64,000 nucleotides of DNA, taken from NCBI RefSeq assembly GCF_050947875.1, contig NC_134568.1, positions 193,581,353 through 193,645,352 of the forward strand, in the 5' to 3' direction. This document shows, in pieces, positions 22,702-34,346 of this stretch (the stretch's first letter is position 1; each line of letters begins with the position of its first letter). A program made the translations under genes and the position numbers. The notes under the pieces were generated by a model, which was not told the DNA's origin, ran no database searches, and saw only the letters and a program-made list of their open reading frames with translations. The DNA is from Dermacentor variabilis (taxonomy: Eukaryota > Arthropoda > Arachnida > Ixodida > Ixodidae).

Positions 22702-22805
22702 ATTATGCAAAAAGGTGAGGCGTGCAGACAGGACACAAGAGAAGTGGCGTTCGTGTTGTCCACTTCTCTTGTGTCCTGTCCGCACGCCTTACCTTTTTGC
22801 ATAAT
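22702..22805. repeat. Hairpin with 46-bp arms
   Basis: 22702-22747 pairs with 22760-22805 at 44 of 46 positions around a 12-base loop. The arm includes GACAGGACACAAGAGAAGTG. Part of the arm recurs at about 27336-27390, so the unit is dispersed. Confidence 0.92.
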
Positions 22806-22999
22806 TAAAAGGGTTAGTTAGCTAATTCGAGTTTAATGGCGCAAAAGTGACTAAGGCCATGCTGCTCCAGTCACAGGACAGTATAAAATCCAATGTTAAG
22901 GCAGCAAACGCTGCATTACTTTAAAGCCGATATAAATAACCAGTTCACCTAAAAACTAGAACAAGTCAGTGAATGTCACTATCGGCTCATTTGCCAATA

Positions 23000-24477
23000 T
23001 TAAAGGGCCCCTGAAACGGTCCGGACAGATTTTGCAGACGCGTAGGGTACAGTTAAAGTTATTCATTCGCACCACAATTTGTGCGAAGCGTCTCATAATA
23101 AGAGAGCTACGGACGATTACAAGTTACCTCCCTCCATAGCCATGCATTTTCGCCTCAACTCGTTCGCCGAGTGATCGGGGCTAAGCTCCGCCTTCACTGG
23201 CTCTGCGTCATGATGGCGCGTCGTGTCGTCTACTTCTGGTTCTCTAGGAGCGAGCGCGCGAAGCCTCTCTAACCTCTCCGGCAGCTGCTTGGCAGTCGAC
23301 CCCAAGCGAGAGCTATCGAAGCAGCGTGAGTTGCGAGCATTCTGTCGCAGCGCCGAACGTGTCTGGTATTCCAGTAACCACAGGCGAGCTGGGCATTTCG
23401 ACGGATGGCTGGAGACATAAACTCAAGCTGATGAAGGAACTTTAGCGTAGACGTACGGGAGCGGCCTGATCGGTCTGCACGATCCATCCACCTGTTTGTG
23501 GAGAGCTTAACCAGCCAAAGAAGGAGCTAATATTGCGCTAACCATGTGTAAGAAATTTTAAACATTTACAATAACAGCATGTTAACGATTACGCTCCTGC
23601 GAAAATTTTACACCAGCAGCAAAGAAGAATACACTTCGTTACTGCTACTGTGTTTGGTTGAGCTCTGTGCCACCACGTGGCTGCACCGTGCAGATCATTC
23701 ACGTTTGCGCTTCTGCTCATCCCGTGAAACGGCACGGTCAAGCGGCCAGGCCCTGTCCCCTCGCTTGCGTTTACCCGAATACCAGACTCGCGAAACGCTA
23801 TTGTGGTAGTAATCCTCCGATGTAAAGGAACGGCCGTAAACCCGCAAATCCTGGCGCCGATCGGATAGCGACAGTCAGATGCACTGCAGTCACTCCGCTC
23901 GTCTGCTGCCTTGCAGAGGGACACGATGTCGCAGCTTGACATATTGCCAGTCCCTACGCTTGCAGCCCAGACGTAACAAAGGCAATTCATGGTGCTCACG
24001 AAAAGACAGACCGACACTGACCGCGGAGCTCTCGTCATGACGGAGCACGTTGTAACACAAGCGGACGACGCTTTCTGTGTGCCGGAAGTGCTTAAGTGCA
24101 GGGAGAAATGGTTCTTGTGCATTCTCTTTCTGTTACTTTCTATTTACAGAAACAAATTACCTAACACTCCAACTATTACGAACATCATTTGTTCACCATA
24201 AAGGTGGAAAATTATCGATGACGCGCCCTGGGCAGCCAATCGGATAGCTCTCCTTCTGACGTCTATTGGGCGGTTTACGTCATATGGTCAGGGGTGGCTG
24301 AAAGATCGGCCGAGCAGTGGGCTGCGATCGGCAGCGATGTACATTTTTAAAACCTTACAATAAATTACACGCTTGACGCAGAGCACTTATATGCGTCAAT
24401 TAATGATCAGAAGGACCTACTCTAACGACTCACTACGTTTGTACAAAATCGTCAAAATCGTTTCAGGGTCCCTTTAA
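23000..24477 (-). mobile_element. THAP-exon element, copy B (both ends present)
   Basis: Bounded by TTAAAGGGCCCCTGAAAC (left) and the reverse complement of TTAAAGGGACCCTGAAAC (right), giving imperfect terminal inverted repeats of roughly 50 bp. TTAA stands at both extremities, which could be a TTAA target duplication (piggyBac style) or simply part of the repeat. The interior matches copy A at 5061-6140 in inverted orientation, including the THAP-like exon. No complete transposase is present, so it is non-autonomous. Confidence 0.8.
23780..24010 (-). pseudogene. THAP-like exon relic (copy B)
   Basis: Same exon as 5547-5732. In the matching frame the minus strand gives DWQYVKLRHRVPLQGS and LSDRRQDLRVYGRSFTSEDY, with the second zinc-binding pair damaged (C-x2-H has become Y-x2-S) and stops in between. 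After EDY the reading goes on as YHNSVSRVWYSGKRKRGD, showing that the original exon continued beyond the zinc finger. It is non-functional. The long minus-strand frame at 23589-24122 runs in a different frame and is a shadow. Confidence 0.65.
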
Positions 24478-24544
24478 GGCAGGGTGTAAAGGTATATGAA
24501 AGTAATAGGAATTGTTTAAATGTTTTCACCTCTGTGTTTCAGTA

Positions 24545-25045
24545 TGTGGACATGACTGTAAGCGATTCATGGCATTTCTCACAAATTGGTGGGTTTTCTT
24601 TTCCAAGTGGAAAATTGCGTGTTAGATGCGTGTGTCAAATTCCAAGGCGACATAAGGTCACCTCATAGTACTGTTCTTGATGGCTGTGCGATTTCCACTC
24701 GTCAAGCGGGGGTTTAGTCACATGTAACGTGTTATTTATGCACGAGTTCCATTCTTGTTGCCATTTTGATGTTAGGGCTTTACGAAACACTTGGATACTG
24801 TCTTTGTATGGAAGTGTTAAGTGAGTTATGCTTTTGTGCGCTGCCATGGATGCGAATCTATCTGCTGCTTCATTCCCTGGTATCCCAACAGGGCTTGGGA
24901 CCCAGAAGAATTGTATGGTTCTTCCGTATTTGTTATCAAAGACCACATTTAAGATATCGCCAAGCAGGGGTATAGACGTGGAGCTTAAGTTTAGAGCTCA
25001 GAGTGCACTGAACGAATCGGTATAAATGATAGCATTCTTCTGCTT
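24545..25045 (-). pseudogene. LINE RNase H and C-terminal relic (I/R1-like)
   Basis: From 25045 leftward: NAIIYTDSFSAL (RNase H catalytic Asp in TDS), then IQFFWVPSPVGIPGNEAADRFA (the WVPSHVGIPGNEAAD motif with Asn and the last Asp), then, after a shift near 24640, GHTRLTRNFPL and CEKCHES, the zinc-binding end typical of I- and R1-group LINEs that carry an RNase H domain. Two frame changes split it. It is a fragment of a LINE unrelated to copies A and B, which lack RNase H. Confidence 0.8.
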
Positions 25046-25089
25046 GTTGGTGCTATTTTTAAAACTAAATAAATAATAACTAAAATAAA

Positions 25090-26486
25090 GGAAAGCAAAA
25101 TGGTTCGTTACAGATTGCGGCCGTGGGTTCCTCTGAGGTACGGGCACGGCTGTGCGGGTCGCGAGTCGTTCTACACGATCGGCCATAGTAGCGGCGGGCA
25201 ACCGCTCTGTGCACGTGCCGCAAATGACGTGAAATCACTCGAATTCAATCAGAATTATCTAAAAATGAAGCGTCAAGTTGCGCGATGCAGTCTGAGCTTC
25301 GGTAGCCCCTTATTCAATCGACAGACTAGCACAGGGTCCACAGGGAGACGCTGTCGCCTTGCCCGGAATCCGGCGACGGATACCATATACTCGTCAAAGA
25401 AGCGAACTAAATGTGCAACTTCTTTGATGCATGCGATCAAACGTATGCGCCTCTTATATGTATACTTAAGAAAACCCATATATTTGCGCGCCGATAAGTC
25501 AGTCACTATTTTTGGAACGCATTTGGAGATAAGCGCTATGCTCGTAGACACAGTAACCGCTGTGTATAGTTGGTAACTTGAATACATGCATTGCTCTCGT
25601 TCAAAAGTGCGTCTAGGTCAAGGATCAAGAGGCGGGACAGATGGCATGGTTTTATGACCCTGCTGTCCCGGCCAAACGCGTGCCGGCACGTTCTTTACAG
25701 AAGGACGTACGAGCAGTAAGAAGAAAAAAAGATTGAATGACACCTCTCTGTTTATGTTTTACATATTTGCTCGCAACGTAGTAAAACTACTTCCAAATGT
25801 CTGTTTAGCACCAGTCTCATTTGCCTCGAAAAGTGTATTCCCAGGTCGGTTAAAACCTCCTGCTATGCCGATGACATCTGCATATGGCGCTCCTGATCCC
25901 AACTGACGTGTCGTACGGGCAAGATTATAGAAGGCTATTGAGGTGTTCCAACTGGCACGAAGCCTAATGATGTCATTTCACTGGCGTGCCGCTATAGACT
26001 TTGCTAAGCGTGATGTTTCGCGCAACACGTGAAAGGTTGCGCGCTGTGCCATCCAGTGTATGTCAAGTCGCAAGTCACCTTACTTTTGAGAACGGCCTCC
26101 GAGCGGCTTAGGGTAGTCTGCAGAGTGTATCGCTGACAGTTGAAAGGTGGACCGTGGCACAAATTATGATCTATAGTTTCGTCAGATGGGCAAGACTAAA
26201 GCTTGCGGCGCTGTTGGTCATTCCTACGAGGTCTGAATAAGCTTTCGTAAACGCGACAATTTTTCGAGGGCAAGTTGCCTAAAATTTATTCAGTCGAATA
26301 GTGACCTTTTCTAACAGAGTGTGCTAGCACTTCCACTGGCGTGGAAAATTTTTTGCAAATGCCATGCGGTCGCCATCTGCAGAAAAGGAAGAAGAAAAAA
26401 GTAAACAAAAGAAATAAGCAAAATACGAAAAAATAAAATGAACGCCTTGATCGTAAAGAATTCAGTTATATTAGAAGGGTTTAACC
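25090..26486. other. No gene seen
   Basis: Unrecognised frames of up to 158 codons (25100-25576) with no domain. Confidence 0.45.
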
Positions 26487-26635
26487 TCCCAAAGTATAAC
26501 TCACTGGCTATGAGAGACGCTCCGGGTCAATTTCGACCCCACGGGGTTGTATCACGTGCACCTGCATTTTCCCATTACGCCGCCATCGGAATGGGGCCAG
26601 AATGCGCGATAGCGGCAGAACTATATAGCCACTAA
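26487..26635 (-). mobile_element. tRNA-derived SINE, copy 3 (heavily decayed)
   Basis: Traces of the shared body are seen: CTCCGGGTCAATTTCGACC, ACGGGGTT and CACGTGCACCTGCATTTTC. Head and tail cannot be fixed, so limits are approximate. Confidence 0.5.
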
Positions 26636-26912
26636 GCAACGGGGCGGATCAAGCTTAACCAGGAAACCCAACATTCCGTTGCTGTAGTTCGCAATAGGTC
26701 GAGGATCTGCATTTCTGGTTTGATATTGTTTCTGGTTTGAGTTTGTATTGTTTGATATTGTGATACTGGTTTGATTTTGATATTGATATTGATATTAGCG
26801 AACCATGTTTTCCTGTAACTCAAAATAAACACGCTTCCTTTCCTGCACAGGACATAGGCCGGCCAAGAGCTGCTTCGTCGTGAATAATGAAATAAGTGTG
26901 AATGAATGAGAT

Positions 26913-27332
26913 AGCCGCATCTCAGATGCGCGTGATTATTTAGAGTGCACGTGTACATTAACCCCACGTGGTCGAGGTTAATCCAGAGCCTGCCACTGCG
27001 GCGTCTCTAATAACCCATGTGTTGTTTTGGGACGGCAAATCCCACAAAAACATACTGATGGGCTAGTTGGTAAGTCATGATATTGAAGCAGCGCACTTAC
27101 ATCTGACATGTACACGCGCACATAGAAAGGACGTACACAGGCGCTAGACTGCAACTACTACTTCATTACTCAAAGACCCGCACGTGCGCTTCTCAAGGGG
27201 CACTACAAAAGCCCGGTCTTTGAGCAATAAAGCAGCAGTTGCAGTCCAGCGGCAGGCTCTGGATTAACCTCGACCACGTGGGGTTAATGTGCACGTGCAC
27301 TCTAAATAATCACGCGTATCTGAGATGCGGCT
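26913..27332. repeat. Inverted repeat, 82-bp arms, with nested inner hairpin
   Basis: 26913-26994 and 27251-27332 are reverse complements at 80 of 82 positions. The arm contains TGGTCGAGGTTAATCC. Inside, GACTGCAACTAC...CTCAAAGACC (about 27149-27180) pairs imperfectly with 27212-27243. The middle has GCTAGTTGGTAAGTCATG, which looks like an unnamed dispersed tick repeat. It is either a foldback element or an inverted insertion of two repeat copies. Confidence 0.9.
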
Positions 27333-27442
27333 TTCGTGTTGTCCACTTCTCTACTCTTGTATCCTGTCTGCACGCCTCACGTCTTTTTTGCATTACGAGA
27401 CCAATTTCTAATTGTTAAAAACAAACAAGTATTTATTAACGT

Positions 27443-27446
27443 TGTG

Positions 27447-27514
<68 letters not shown>

Positions 27515-27525
27515 TCTGTCTGTAT
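27443..27525. repeat. (TG)n(TGCG)n microsatellite
   Basis: TG repeats run into about 16 TGCG/CGTG units, then CTGT units. Open frames over it on both strands are by-products. Confidence 0.95.
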
Positions 27526-28711
27526 GAGTGCGCGCCCGAACATGTACCTGAATCAGGCTACTATCGGATGGAGGCAACTTTTCACATTTATGAAGAAATG
27601 TGCTCTGCACGTCGAAATTCTCGTAAATGGTAGTTTTATGCTGCAGAAACAAACAAACAAGCAAACAAATGGAGAAAACTCTACCTATAAGTCTAACGAG
27701 GTTGAGTTAACCCGACGCTACAGTACATAACACTTGGGAGACAGTAACGCATTATGAGCTTTGCTACACGTGATGTGGGCCACGAAAGTTGGTGCACGCA
27801 GGGGCAGGCTGGGGCGGGTGAAACACGGTCAAATACTTACTACGCCCGCGCACGTAGATCTACTGCAGCATTTCTCTAGAGTTGTGACAAAGTGCTACAA
27901 ACACGTCAGTTTTTACCTTAAATACTCGTGTGTTCTCGCTGCGCTACAGCCACAAGTGCGCAGCTCGAGCTTGCCGAACGGCGGAGCACAAGGTGAAGCG
28001 AGAACGAAAACATGCGTTACTGGCGAAACGAAACACCGTGGTAAACCGCACGCTACGAGTTGATGCAGGTGAAACCTGAGGAAATATTTCCGACGCTCGC
28101 CCACGCACTACATCTACTCGGGATCAAAGCCACGGCGTTCGCGCTGCTGTAGTACACTGTCCCAAGCTCTATTTTTCTATTAACGCATTGATTCTCCGTA
28201 GAAAAACAAAAGAATGCACATAGGCAAAGAACTTTCGTTTTCTTAACTACGTGGCTCCTGAAGAAGTCACTGCCGACGAAATGCGCACTGCGCTCTTTCA
28301 TCGATGGTGTGACCGGCTTGCAAATTCGCAACTTGACAACCCGTTCTTTCTCCTATGCCGCATGTTTGGGGAACGAGTGGAGGCTCACTTCACTTTCCAC
28401 ATCTATGTTGGTGCATTGCGGCACGCAGCTCATTTGATTGCTTTTGAATTTCAAATCTTGCTCAAACGATGCGTAAAAAGAGATAATCAAGCATATTGGC
28501 CGCCACGAAGAAAGCAAGCAAATGCGCTACCGCCGCCCGCGGGCGGCTGTGGTTACTCCGATACTGTTTGGGAAAAATTCGCCGGTGGCCGCGGGATGGC
28601 GTGACAGTCTACGGGACTTGCGAATATAGAACCCTCGCTCACTCATACGCGGCAACCACGTTACAATTTGGGAAACTCAAGTCGACGCTTATACGCTTAT
28701 CGGACTTTTTT
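27526..28711. other. No gene seen
   Basis: Short unrecognised frames only. A perfect GC palindrome CCGCCCGCGGGCGG lies at about 28531-28544. Confidence 0.4.
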
Positions 28712-29020
28712 TTGTAGCGACTCATCGATAGCAGTACATTGGATTGCTTCTGACGCTAAATGATGGGAGACTTCCGTGAGAAACCATGTTTTCAAAATGC
28801 AATGCCTGACTTAGGTGTATTCTTGGAGGCCCTGCGCAGCCAACGACAATCCAGCAGATTTGTTCATGCGCGGAGCAGCACCCCTGTCACTGACACCCAA
28901 GTTTCTGCAGTGGGGTGGACTGGTTCTTCACGGTCGTCACAGTTTCATTCGCAATGGCCTGCGAATATTTGTTCTGATCCTTCACCGGATGCCCTTTCTA
29001 GCGAGACCAGTGAAGTGATA
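28712..29020 (+). pseudogene. BEL/Pao RNase H end and linker
   Basis: SDSSIALHWIASDAK marks the last RNase H strand. VYSWRPCAANDNPADLFMRG matches the family phrase WRHC...NPADLLTRG, followed by GAAPLSLTPKFLQWGG (WWxGP-like). A shift near 28810 and stops separate the parts. This piece follows the RNase H active site; the earlier catalytic blocks are not in the window. Confidence 0.8.
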
Positions 29021-29299
29021 TCAGCTTGCCCCACCACAGTAGTGGACCCCCTTGCGCCCCTGCACGAGCCACTGCTTGAGGTTGCAAGCTTTGGTCGCCC
29101 CTTCCGATTGCGCCGAGTAATGGCTTGAATAATGAGGTTTCGTTCGAACGCTTCGCAGAACAAGCCATGTTCTACCGGACCACTGACGACGTCGTAGTTG
29201 CACCACGCGAAGATGTATTGGTTGAGGCAAGCTTGTCCAGCATCGCATTCGCAAACGAAATCACGGCCTTCCAGGAAGAACAACGAGTTCCCAACACCT

Positions 29300-30508
29300 C
29301 CAGCGTGCTGACGTTACAGTGGCGGACTACTTCGTGTAGGAGGCCGACTGCAGCAGCTAAACGACCGAGATGAGTGGAATCACCCGATCTTGCTTCCTGC
29401 AGATCACCGATTCACCGACCTCTTAGTTCATGCAACGCACGTACGACTCCTACATTGAGGAGTTCAACTCACCCTCCTGGACCTTTGGGAACGCTTTTGG
29501 ATCCTCAAGGGATCCTTAGAATTCCGCCGACGACGCCTACTTCCCGAAGCTGCACCTGTACCCCTGCCAAATGAAATAATCAGTGATGGACTACCGTTTG
29601 AAGTGGTGGGAATTGACTTCTATGGGCCACGCCATTGCCTTGCTGAATTACCCTCGACTGTAAAAGTGTGGATCGTTGTCTTTTCTTGTGCTGTGACGAG
29701 GGCAATACAGCTGGAGTCGAGCACAGATTTGACAGTGCAAGCATTTTTACTAGCTTTCAGGCGCATTGCAGCACGACGTAAAATTGCTGCTATCGTGCAC
29801 TTAGACAACGCGAAGGCATTCCGCGGCAGCGCCAAGCATTTGTGCTCCCTTTTCTAAGACAACGTTCAGAACTATGCCAGCTCTCACCGCATCCAATAAC
29901 GCTTCATTGTTGAATGTGTGCCGTGGTGGGGAGGCTCTTGGGAGCGCATAATCCGCTCAATTAAGGATATACTAAAACGTTGCCTGGGACGGAGTAGCTT
30001 GAGTTACAACAAGCTACTCACCATGCTTACTGAAGTTGAGGCGGCAGTTAACTGTCGTTCGCTCACCTACTTGGAGAATGACGTCACACCCACAGATGTT
30101 CTGACGCCCTCCCATTTCTTAGGCGGCAAGCGTCTCGTCACTTTGCCAATAGAAAGAGAAAACGCTGCTCTTAGTGGCGCTGCGCCTGACTTTCGACGTC
30201 GAGCTCGGCATCGGGAACAGCTAGCTGCTTCGGAGGCTTTGGAAGTGGTGGAAGAAGGAATACCTTCTGTTCCTGCTCGCTGCTCACCACAGCAAGCCTA
30301 TGCCTTCATCGAACTTGTCATCGTCGAGGACGTAAATGCGCCGCCTCTGACATGGAAGACGGGCCATGTCGTTAAGGCGTTTTCAGGAAGAGACGGTATT
30401 CCACGGTCCTTCCTAATACTGCTGTCGAACGGCCACCAAGTCGGACGTCCTATGCAGCGGCTCTACCTCCTGGAGGCTCACACGTACAACGCGGGCGCGG
30501 GAGTGTAG
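29300..30508 (+). pseudogene. BEL/Pao integrase with C-terminal DUF5641-like domain
   Basis: This enzyme inserts the cDNA. LLRVGGRLQQLNDRDEWNHP and LLPADHRFTDLLVHATHVR give the N-terminal zinc-binding His residues (29330-29450, with shifts). The core in one frame from 29603 has VGIDFYGP (first Asp), VTRAIQLE, HLDNAKAF (second Asp), then PWWGGSWERIIRSIK (Glu) in the same frame after two stops at 29855 and near 29897. All three catalytic residues therefore survive. 30050-30508 (NCRSLTYL, DVLTPSHFLGG, GRDGIPRSF, GRPMQRLYLLE) is the family C-terminus. The number of stops is small, suggesting moderate age. Confidence 0.88.
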
Positions 30509-30707
30509 CAGTGCGTCAGGCCTGTGGTTCTCAGATGAGCCGCTACGAATTAAAAATAAAGATGGCTTCTATAAAATAAGCAAATAGGTCGTCATATGTA
30601 CAAATCAACACGCTCTTCTGCTAACATGAACGTTTACAGTCTACATGCAGATGGTAAACTCTCGCAGCTTCCACTATTTATTTTCGTTGTCGCGCTGTAT
30701 AGCAAAA

Positions 30708-31661
<954 letters not shown>

Positions 31662-31671
31662 ATACCGGGTC

Positions 31672-31901
31672 ATAAAAAAATTGAGGTTTTACGTGCCAAA
31701 ACCACTTTCCGAGGCACGCCGTAGTGGGGGACTCCGGAAATTTCGGCCACCTGGGCGTTCTTTAACGTGCACTTAAATCTAAGTACACGGGTGTTTTCGC
31801 ATGTCGCTCCCATCGAAATGCGGCCGCCGTAGCCGGCATTCGATCCCGCGACCTCGTGCTCAGCTGCCCAACACCGCAGCCACTGAGCAACTACGGCTGG
31901 C
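31672..31901 (-). mobile_element. tRNA-derived SINE, copy 4, with target duplication
   Basis: Full-length, minus-oriented. The tRNA-like head (GCTCAGTGGCTGCGG A-box region, GGATCGAATGCC B box) lies at the right and the GTTTTACGTGCCAAAACC body end at the left. Flanks ATACCGGGTC (31662-31671) and ATACCAGGTC (31902-31911) match at 9 of 10 bases, a target-site duplication. Polymerase III would start at the right end. Confidence 0.9.
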
Positions 31902-31911
31902 ATACCAGGTC

Positions 31912-34131
31912 CTGTGCTGTGAGTAGGAGATGACTATTGCTACTCCTTTCAGTGTCGACCGTTGTAAATATCGAGACTGGGACATGTCGTAGTGGTAATA
32001 TGAAAAGTTCAACGAAACCGCGCTATAGGTGCTGGCGCCATTGTTACACTTGATTCACTTACTGCGCGACGCATGCAGATGGCAGCGCAACGACGGCAAC
32101 GCGCTGGTGTGAAGACAACGACGGCAAGATGACAGCTAGGGTGTTGACGCGCGGGTACGATTAAGACGACGTCAATGAGATGACAATGGTAACGGCATGA
32201 TGACGACACTTAATTAGTAGACGTATAATAAAAGCGGTAAGTTGTGTGTCTGTGAGGAACGCTATTTCTAGTGGCGTGGAAAGCTACCGTAGTTGAATTG
32301 GCCAAATGTGTCTGTCTAATTTTAGCAATTGTGACTGCGACCACTTTTGAAGTTTTGTAAGTCATCTTCAGTTCATCGCCCCTCTAAGTACCAAACCTTA
32401 TCTTTCTATCTATTTGTGTGCGCTTTTGGCCAAGTGAATTAAGCGCGGTCATTCGCAGCGCGGCTCTCAGTGCAGCAGTCATTATTATCGTATCTATCGC
32501 GTGATGACAGCTCATCACTTTTTCACATTTGAGTCACCAAAATGCTGTCGTTATGTAGTCGTAGTAGTTGTTGTCATGCCATCGTTGTCGCCGTGGTTAG
32601 TGTCGTGCCATTAACTGGTCACCGCAGTAAATGGCTTGACTGCACGAAATGCGTCTATGCCCCTTTCATTCATTTCGGCGGCATCTAGTCATCACATGTT
32701 ATGACCTATGGCTGTGTGCATGTTTAAATTTAGAATCACTGGGCTCATATACACCGCACAGAAGATTTTGCTGCGGCCGTATGTGGCGTTCTCGCTTACA
32801 AATCAGCCCATTATTTATGTATCGGCATTTCGAGTCATTTGACTATCGGAGCAAGCTTAGCCAAGTAGCAACGAAATAACTGTGGAAACGAATATATACG
32901 CTCGATAGTTATAGGAACCGTTTAAAAGTACAATTTAAAAAGAAAGGTAAAGACTTTTTTTTCCTCCGAATCACAGTGTATCGATGACGCTGCGACTTAT
33001 CGAGTACACTTTTCACGTTTCATTCCTTTAAGTTTTCTAAGATTAGGTTTCCTAAGTTAGACATATGGAGTCTTGGTGTGCTAAAGCTTGAAATTTGCGT
33101 GATTCTGGAGCATAATTATCTCTGTGTTTTAGAAGATGTTTTACTCAAAAACACTGCAGTGGCAATGAAGCAGACGCACCCAGGAGGCGCGACCGTGCAC
33201 GAAACATAGCCATCGCGAGATATCGCCGGAAATCATGGACGTTGCAGATGTTTACATCGGACGAGGGCGAAAGGTCTGGGCATCGGCGCAAGGCGAGCCT
33301 TTCCTCCTTTCTGGCTTGCGGGAGCCGGGCTGTTGTTGTTTGAATGTATTGGTTGTCGTGCAGTGTAAAACGAGTTGGAGATGCTTTAGCTCGTTCTGTG
33401 AAATAGTTGCGTGGTGTCAACTCATACAGGGTAGTCTGGGAAACACTGTTTTCCTTGGGTGTCGCATTAACTAAAGAAAGCTGGAACTCTTGGCTGCGCA
33501 AACATACGACGTGCATCACCAGCCGTGGAGTGTGTATTGTTGTGAACTATTTTAAATCGTTTTTCACTCGACAAAGAGCAGCGGCGTCTACCTGCGTAAA
33601 TTGAAGATCGCACTAGACGATTTCCCGGCGCCGGAAATGAAACATAAAAGTCCTCGTGTATGACCAACCTGATGCAACCTGAAACATTTGCGCACCAATG
33701 GCTGGAATATTTGCATCAGCCATCGGTATAGTTCTCACATATTTGGAATCTGCTATGATATGCCTGCGTTGGGCCTCCTGTATGATGCCAATAGCGAGGC
33801 TCAACAAAGAGATTACTGCTGTTAGTTAGCTAGTATGAAACGTGCAACCTTTGTACTTCAGCATTACCTCTTTGCCCTGTGAAACAGTAATATTCAAAGG
33901 GGATTGCATAAAAATAATGTGACAGCAATTTGTGAGGGCACAATTTCCACAAAAGTGGGGAGTGCGGCGTAGAGCACGAGCCAAGCAAGACCGCAATAAA
34001 AAAAAAGCAACTTTTATTGACCTGCTGTTTATACGGTCTGCACTACTAGCAAAAAATATTTTATTCGGGTTCAAAAACGGCGCCTAACTAACGAGCTAGT
34101 CGCGCAGTGATTCTAAATATAAGTTAGAACA
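31912..34131. other. No gene seen
   Basis: Many short frames up to 124 codons without recognised domains. 32080-32215 is rich in ACGACGGCAA-like words, possibly low-complexity repeat. Confidence 0.45.
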
Positions 34132-34166
34132 ATCATCATCATCATCATCATATTCATCATCATATT
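34132..34166 (-). repeat. (TGA)n 3' tail of the RTE element
   Basis: ATCATC repeats on the plus strand, with ATTCATCATCATATTCATG variants, directly after the end of the RTE coding text. RTE elements characteristically end in short tandem trinucleotides. Confidence 0.85.
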
Positions 34167-34346
34167 CATGTCCACTGCAGGACGAAGGCCTCTCCCTGCG
34201 ATCTCCGATTACCCCTGTCCTGCGCCAACCGATTCCAAATAGCACCAGCAAATTTCCTAATTTCGTCACTCCATCTAGTCTTCTGCCGTCATCTACTGCG
34301 CTTCCCTTCTCTTGGTACCCATTCTGCTACCCTAATGGTCCAATGG

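Larger units (their letters stand above)
28712..30560 (+). mobile_element. BEL/Pao LTR retrotransposon pol fragment
   Basis: Contains, in order, the end of the RT/RNase H region, the linker, the integrase and the DUF5641-like C-terminus typical of BEL/Pao pol. Gag, protease and RT core are absent, so the 5' part is gone. TGTAGCAGTGCG just after the last stop, with AATAAA near 30554, may be the start of a 3' LTR cut off by the AT repeat at 30710; this is uncertain. Confidence 0.85.

Noticed and set aside
23589..24122. 177-codon minus-strand open frame as a gene
   Set aside because: It runs out of frame with the recognisable THAP-like text of the same element, which is the real (dead) coding frame.
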